From Nesterenkonia haasae (GTDB lineage: Bacteria; Actinomycetota; Actinomycetes; Actinomycetales; Micrococcaceae), in the NCBI RefSeq assembly GCF_010119385.1, contig NZ_VFIE01000019.1:10631-74630 (forward strand): a stretch of 64,000 bases of DNA, given 5' to 3'. Of this stretch, positions 60,189 to 64,000 are shown piece after piece. The notes under the pieces are model-generated. The model saw only the letters and a program-made list of their open reading frames with translations, had not been told where the DNA came from and made no database searches. How positions within the stretch are numbered: position 1 is the stretch's first letter; each line of letters starts with the position of its first letter. The translations under genes and the position numbers were made by a program.

Positions 60189-61475
60189 TTATTTGATGAG
60201 GTCGTGGACTTGGACGACCTGATCGCGGCCTGGTCCCACGCCGATGGCGGAGAATTGCGCACCCGACATTTTCTCCAAGGCCAGCACATAGTTCCGCGCA
60301 TTCTCGGGCAGTTCCTCCAGTGTTCGCGCACCAGTGATGTCTTCGGTCCAGCCAGGAAAGTTCTCGAAGATCGGCTTGGCGTGATGGAACTCAGTCTGCG
60401 TCATCGGCATCTGGTCGTGCCGCACACCGTCAATGTCATAGGCCACGCACACCGGGATCTCCTCAATTCCAGTGAGAACGTCAAGCTTGGTGAGGAAGAA
60501 GTCAGTAAAACCGTTGATTCGCGCAGCGTACCGGGCCATCACAGCGTCGTACCAACCGCACCGGCGGGGGCGCCCGGTGTTCACGCCGAACTCGCCGCCG
60601 GTTTTCTGCAGAAACTCGCCCCAGTCGTCGAACAGCTCAGTGGGGAACGGGCCGGCGCCGACACGGGTCGTGTAGGCCTTGATGATGCCCACCGATCGAT
60701 TGATGCGTGTGGGCCCGATGCCTGATCCGACACTGGCCCCACCGGCTGTGGGGTTCGACGACGTCACAAACGGGTAGGTGCCGTGATCGACATCCAGGTA
60801 CGTGGCCTGCCCGCCCTCCATCAGCACCACTTCACCTCGGTCTAAGGCGTCGTTGAGCAAAATAGTGCTGTCGACAACCATGGGACGCAGTCGGTCGACG
60901 AAGGACAGGAAGTAGTCGGCAATCTCATCGACGGTGATGTCCCGGCGGTTGTAGAGCTTGACCAAGAGTTCGTTCTTCTGCCGCAGAGCGCCTTCGATCT
61001 TCTGCCGCAGGATGGACTCATCAAAGATGTCCTGGACCCTGATGCCCAGCCGTCCGACTTTGTCCATGTACGTCGGCCCAATGCCACGCCCGGTGGTGCC
61101 GATGGCACGCTTGCCCAAGAACCGCTCGGTGACCTTGTCCATCGTCTGGTGGTAGGGGGCCACTAGGTGCGCGTTGGCGCTGATCCGCAGCTTAGACGTA
61201 TCGGCTCCGCGAACCTCCAGACCGTCGATCTCTTCGAACAGTGCTTCAAGGTTGACTACTACACCGTTACCGATCACCGGAGTGGCATTCGGGGAGAGGA
61301 TTCCGGCCGGCAGGAGCTTCAGCTCGAACTTTTCACCACCGACGACCACGGTGTGGCCGGCATTATTGCCTCCGTTGGGCTTGACCACATAGTCGACTCG
61401 GGAGCCGAGCAGATCGGTCGCCTTGCCTTTTCCCTCATCGCCCCACTGGGCACCGACGATAACAATGGCTGGCAT
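60189..61475 (-). CDS. purA: adenylosuccinate synthetase
   Basis: A 428-residue GTP-dependent enzyme that joins IMP and aspartate in AMP synthesis. [20 protein letters not shown]-type N-terminus with the P-loop and catalytic Asp, [46 protein letters not shown] and [10 protein letters not shown] are all present. The ATG at 61475 follows AAGGA; the frame is open to 61772 but the proper N-terminus is [15 protein letters not shown]. Full length, single copy here. Confidence 0.97.
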   Translation of the reverse strand: MPAIVIVGAQWGDEGKGKATDLLGSRVDYVVKPNGGNNAGHTVVVGGEKFELKLLPAGILSPNATPVIGNGVVVNLEALFEEIDGLEVRGADTSKLRISANAHLVAPYHQTMDKVTERFLGKRAIGTTGRGIGPTYMDKVGRLGIRVQDIFDESILRQKIEGALRQKNELLVKLYNRRDITVDEIADYFLSFVDRLRPMVVDSTILLNDALDRGEVVLMEGGQATYLDVDHGTYPFVTSSNPTAGGASVGSGIGPTRINRSVGIIKAYTTRVGAGPFPTELFDDWGEFLQKTGGEFGVNTGRPRRCGWYDAVMARYAARINGFTDFFLTKLDVLTGIEEIPVCVAYDIDGVRHDQMPMTQTEFHHAKPIFENFPGWTEDITGARTLEELPENARNYVLALEKMSGAQFSAIGVGPGRDQVVQVHDLIK

Positions 61476-61590
61476 GAGAGTCCTTCCAGACAAGTGAGTA
61501 GGCCTCAAAAAGTCTAGCAACCCTGACACCCAGTGACCTCCAACACACCGTTCAGAAAATGCCCAGCAGCACCGGATAGCTTCATCAAGC

Positions 61591-61755
61591 ATGGGTAAAG
61601 TAACCGCAATTGCGAAATCCTGGGTTCTAGCCAGGTTGGCCGCGAAGCTCGCACTGCCGAAACTGGTCATCGGATGGCTGGTCCTGAGAATTCTTTGGAG
61701 CGTGTTCAAGCGTCTGCGTTCACGGCGTAGTGCTGAGCCAAGCGCAGAAGTCTGA
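61591..61755 (+). CDS. small basic membrane-interacting protein (54 residues), unknown
   Basis: An ORF of 54 residues: [20 protein letters not shown], then [25 protein letters not shown] as one hydrophobic helix followed by an Arg/Lys cluster, written here as separate segments; tail [14 protein letters not shown] lies 8 bases before the ATG, a possible leaderless start. It fills the gap between divergent purA and the 496-residue gene. I recognise no family. Confidence 0.45.
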   Translation: MGKVTAIAKSWVLARLAAKLALPKLVIGWLVLRILWSVFKRLRSRRSAEPSAEV

Positions 61756-61810
61756 GATGACGCTGAGGCCACGGCAAAGATGACGTGGGCGGGTAAAGGA
61801 GTCAGGACGT

Positions 61811-63301
61811 ATGGGCACCTATTTCACTGAGCGCCTCACACGCCGGACCGGGGCGCAGTTGGTGATGGATGTCGAGTCCTCAGTCGGCGCCGTCCGGACC
61901 GTGTCACGCTTCCTCAACGGCAATCTCCAGCCGCTACCCGGGATCGGACCCCCCAGCAGGGCTGTGGCCAAGTTCGTCACGAGGCCGCCGAAGAAGATCC
62001 GCAAGAAGGCTTTCCAGCTAGCAGGCCGGAGCCAGGCTCTGCCGGCAAGGTGGATCGGTGACATCAACGTCGACGCCATCGACCGTTGGGTGGTGGAGGA
62101 GTACACCCGGAAACAGCCCGATCAGAGACAGTACCCCGCCGTGATGGTCGGTGCCGTCAGTGGTGCCGCGTACTTCCTCGCTACGGCGTTGGGAATTCCA
62201 TACCTGCCCCAGACCACCCTGGTCTCCGTCGTTGACGGCAAGAATCACCCAGACGATATCCGGGGGGCGATGAAATCTTGGGCCCCGGCAGCCCAGCAAA
62301 TTGCGCAGCAGAATCCCCGGATCAGTGTCCACCATATGCACGATCCCGCCCAAGACCGCCCCATGATGGAAAAGACCGCATTCTTCCGGCTCAAGAGACT
62401 GTCACTGGGGCCCGTATATGAACAGTTTCTTCGCGAGCGCCTGGAACCGGGCGGGGCCATCATTACCCTGGAGAACTCCCGTTCCTGGCGGGCTGCGCGA
62501 ACTGGGGAGCGCAGTTTCTTCCAATTCGGCTGCCTGGGCGGGCTCCCCGAGGAGGAGTATCACACAGGCAGCACCCGGATTACGCAATTCCTTGGGCAAC
62601 AGAACTCGAGTTTCACCGCGTGGTCTCCACCTGACATGACGGAACGCACGCCGGATGGCGAATGGGGCTGGGACCCTGCTCTGGGAGACGACGTTGAGCG
62701 CCTTATCCACGAACAGGGGTGGGAACGACGACGTCTGCACCAGAACGAGCCACAGGACGCCTCTGCTTTCATCGCAGAACTGTACCGGGACTGGTACCGC
62801 CGCCTCGGTTGGCAGGACAACCGGTTGTTGGCGCAGACATACACCCTTTTGGATCCGCGGGCGACTCTGGCAACTGGTTCCATTCCGTTCTGGAACAGGT
62901 TTCACATGCAGCCCAGTTTCGATGTACTCCGTGAGTACCTCGAAAGCACGGACACCTACGACGAAATCCTGGTAAGCCTGTTCTCGCACGGCCTGGTCTC
63001 TCCCGGGCTGGTGAGTTTTGCGGACTGGCAATCACTCGCGCGCCGATTTGCTCACAGTCATGGCGCGGTGATCGGAACCGATGAGCACACCTACCCGATA
63101 GATCCTGGGGGTCCTGTTCGCTACCAGGACGCGTTGAGGAACGCTGGTCCGCACAGGGAGCTCCCCACCCCGCTGACACTGGCGGAGGTCGACGCGTTCG
63201 CCGAGCGGTACCGGATCAGTCACGATGCATCGCCGGTCGATCACACTGACGATGTCACAGGTGAGGGAATTCGCAATCCGGTGCGGTGGTCAACGCAATA
63301 G
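61811..63301 (+). CDS. protein of unknown function (496 residues)
   Basis: I do not recognise this protein. It has a basic N-terminus (residues 1-85), a hydrophobic patch near residues 113-135 ([19 protein letters not shown]), then a soluble alpha/beta-like region with [16 protein letters not shown], the patch [20 protein letters not shown], a loop [15 protein letters not shown], and GSTRITQFL. Cys is nearly absent. There is no signal peptide. AAGGAG lies 11 bases before the ATG. The gene stands alone between the small basic protein and thymidine kinase, with a hairpin after its stop. Confidence 0.8.
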   Translation: MGTYFTERLTRRTGAQLVMDVESSVGAVRTVSRFLNGNLQPLPGIGPPSRAVAKFVTRPPKKIRKKAFQLAGRSQALPARWIGDINVDAIDRWVVEEYTRKQPDQRQYPAVMVGAVSGAAYFLATALGIPYLPQTTLVSVVDGKNHPDDIRGAMKSWAPAAQQIAQQNPRISVHHMHDPAQDRPMMEKTAFFRLKRLSLGPVYEQFLRERLEPGGAIITLENSRSWRAARTGERSFFQFGCLGGLPEEEYHTGSTRITQFLGQQNSSFTAWSPPDMTERTPDGEWGWDPALGDDVERLIHEQGWERRRLHQNEPQDASAFIAELYRDWYRRLGWQDNRLLAQTYTLLDPRATLATGSIPFWNRFHMQPSFDVLREYLESTDTYDEILVSLFSHGLVSPGLVSFADWQSLARRFAHSHGAVIGTDEHTYPIDPGGPVRYQDALRNAGPHRELPTPLTLAEVDAFAERYRISHDASPVDHTDDVTGEGIRNPVRWSTQ

Positions 63302-63322
63302 GTTCCCTGGCGGACCTGGTGG

Positions 63323-63349
63323 GGCCGCTGGGGATCAGCCCAGGCGGCC
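63323..63349. terminator. hairpin between convergent genes, overlapping the end of tdk
   Basis: GGCCGCTGGG pairs with CCCA and GCGGCC (one bulged G) around a 6-base loop. The stem includes the last codons of tdk. It could end both convergent transcripts; no T-run is present. Confidence 0.45.
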
Positions 63350-63988
63350 TTCAGAGAGCTCGAGGTAGCACGCGGCGCAGAGTGACTCATACCAGACATC
63401 CGTGCCGTCGATGGCGATCTGATCTCCGTCGAAGATCACTGCATCACCCTGTCTGCGGGTGTTGAACACCGCCTTCTGCCCGCAGCTGCAGATGGTCTTC
63501 AGCTCCTCGAGCGCATGGGCCAGGTCCATGAGTCGGGCGGAGCCGGGAAATGCGTGGGTCCGGAAGTCAGTGCGAATTCCATAGGCCAGCACAGGAACCC
63601 CGTCCAGTACGGCGATGCGGAGAAGGTCATCTACTTGGCCAGGGGTCAGGAACTGCGCCTCATCCACCAGCAGACATGCCACCGGCTTGACCTCGGCGGA
63701 GGAGGTAAAGGACTCACCCTGCACCAGACCTTCCAGCAGGGTGCCTGCAGGATCCGCGGTGGCATGGCGGTGGTAGAGGGCTCGAAGGTCGGCCTCCGGG
63801 GCGATAAGGAAGTCAACAGTGCGGGCCACTCCCAATCGCGACACGATCTGGTCATCGCCTTTGGTATCGACCCCGGGCTTGGCTAGGAGTACTCGCTGGT
63901 TGCGCTCCTCGTAGTTGAACGCCGCCTGTAGCAGTCCGGTGGACTTGCCGGAGTTCATAGCCCCATAGCGAAAATAGAGTTTGGCCAT
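63335..63988 (-). CDS. tdk: thymidine kinase (type II)
   Basis: A 217-residue salvage kinase converting thymidine to dTMP. P-loop GAMNSGKST at residues 9-16, the Walker-B/lasso pair VDEAQFLTPGQVDDL with catalytic Glu, and the zinc-type Cys pairs CSCGQKA and CAACYLE mark the type II family. GGAGC precedes the ATG. Complete within the window. With dcd it covers two routes to dTMP precursors. Confidence 0.95.
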   Translation of the reverse strand: MAKLYFRYGAMNSGKSTGLLQAAFNYEERNQRVLLAKPGVDTKGDDQIVSRLGVARTVDFLIAPEADLRALYHRHATADPAGTLLEGLVQGESFTSSAEVKPVACLLVDEAQFLTPGQVDDLLRIAVLDGVPVLAYGIRTDFRTHAFPGSARLMDLAHALEELKTICSCGQKAVFNTRRQGDAVIFDGDQIAIDGTDVWYESLCAACYLELSEGRLG

Positions 63989-64000
63989 TAGCTCCGCAGC

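Noticed and set aside
1-64000. tRNA, rRNA, CRISPR, insertion sequences, prophage, toxin-antitoxin or restriction systems
   Set aside because: None was seen on reading both strands; the region looks like chromosomal metabolism and transport genes.

Overview
The window reads as chromosomal DNA of a moderately GC-rich actinobacterium, most likely of the order Micrococcales (a Micrococcaceae relative such as the Nesterenkonia / Yaniella / Enteractinococcus group; this placement is inference). Supporting signs are the DUF6318 lipoprotein next to a PKD-like secreted protein, a Dcd of the type found in mycobacteria, a fused-subunit Mrp antiporter, GTG and TTG starts, and many genes whose only start signal is a TANNNT hexamer 6-8 bases before the start codon (leaderless mRNA). 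I saw no rRNA, tRNA, CRISPR array, insertion sequence or prophage.

Layout. 0-5.2 kb: a truncated MMPL exporter, a lipoprotein and cardiolipin synthase. 5.2-10.8 kb: a PabC-like lyase, a TPP-riboswitch-controlled ECF thiamine or thiamine-precursor transporter (YkoE plus a fused ATPase-ATPase-T protein), a nitrilase-family amidase and two small proteins. 10.8-17.7 kb: a six-gene Mrp Na+/H+ antiporter operon (A/B fused, C, D, E, F, G). 17.7-26.4 kb: transporters (UMF1-like MFS, AEC, CynX-type MFS), dcd, a membrane-anchored unknown, a CtpE-like P-type ATPase and a YtxH protein. 26.6-30.5 kb: two secreted-protein genes and a tandem pair of ATP-grasp paralogs, one missing its catalytic core. 30.5-37.3 kb: a GntR/UTRA regulator divergent from an ABC uptake operon that ends in a HAD phosphatase and an EEP-family phosphodiesterase, with two perfect 12-bp palindromes between them.

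37.3-59.3 kb is the highlight: a sulfur-scavenging island of four operons or units driven by five SAM riboswitches. It encodes an Ssu-type sulfonate transporter, MetNIQ, a sugar-type ABC importer without its own ATPase, two DszA/NtaA-type LLM flavin monooxygenases, three DszC/SfnB-type acyl-CoA-dehydrogenase-fold monooxygenases, an aldo/keto reductase, a flavin reductase, an acetyl-CoA-synthetase-like enzyme, MetY and a CoA-binding protein. The logic is: when SAM is low, import organosulfur compounds, release sulfite with reduced-flavin enzymes, and fix the sulfide made from it into homocysteine with MetY. At all five riboswitches the 3' strand of the closing helix P1 runs into a Shine-Dalgarno sequence, which suggests direct translational control. 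One riboswitch is followed by a 29-codon ORF rather than by the enzyme gene.

59.3-64 kb: ribokinase, purA, a 54-residue basic protein, a 496-residue protein I do not recognise, and thymidine kinase.

All calls come from reading the sequence; no database search was run.
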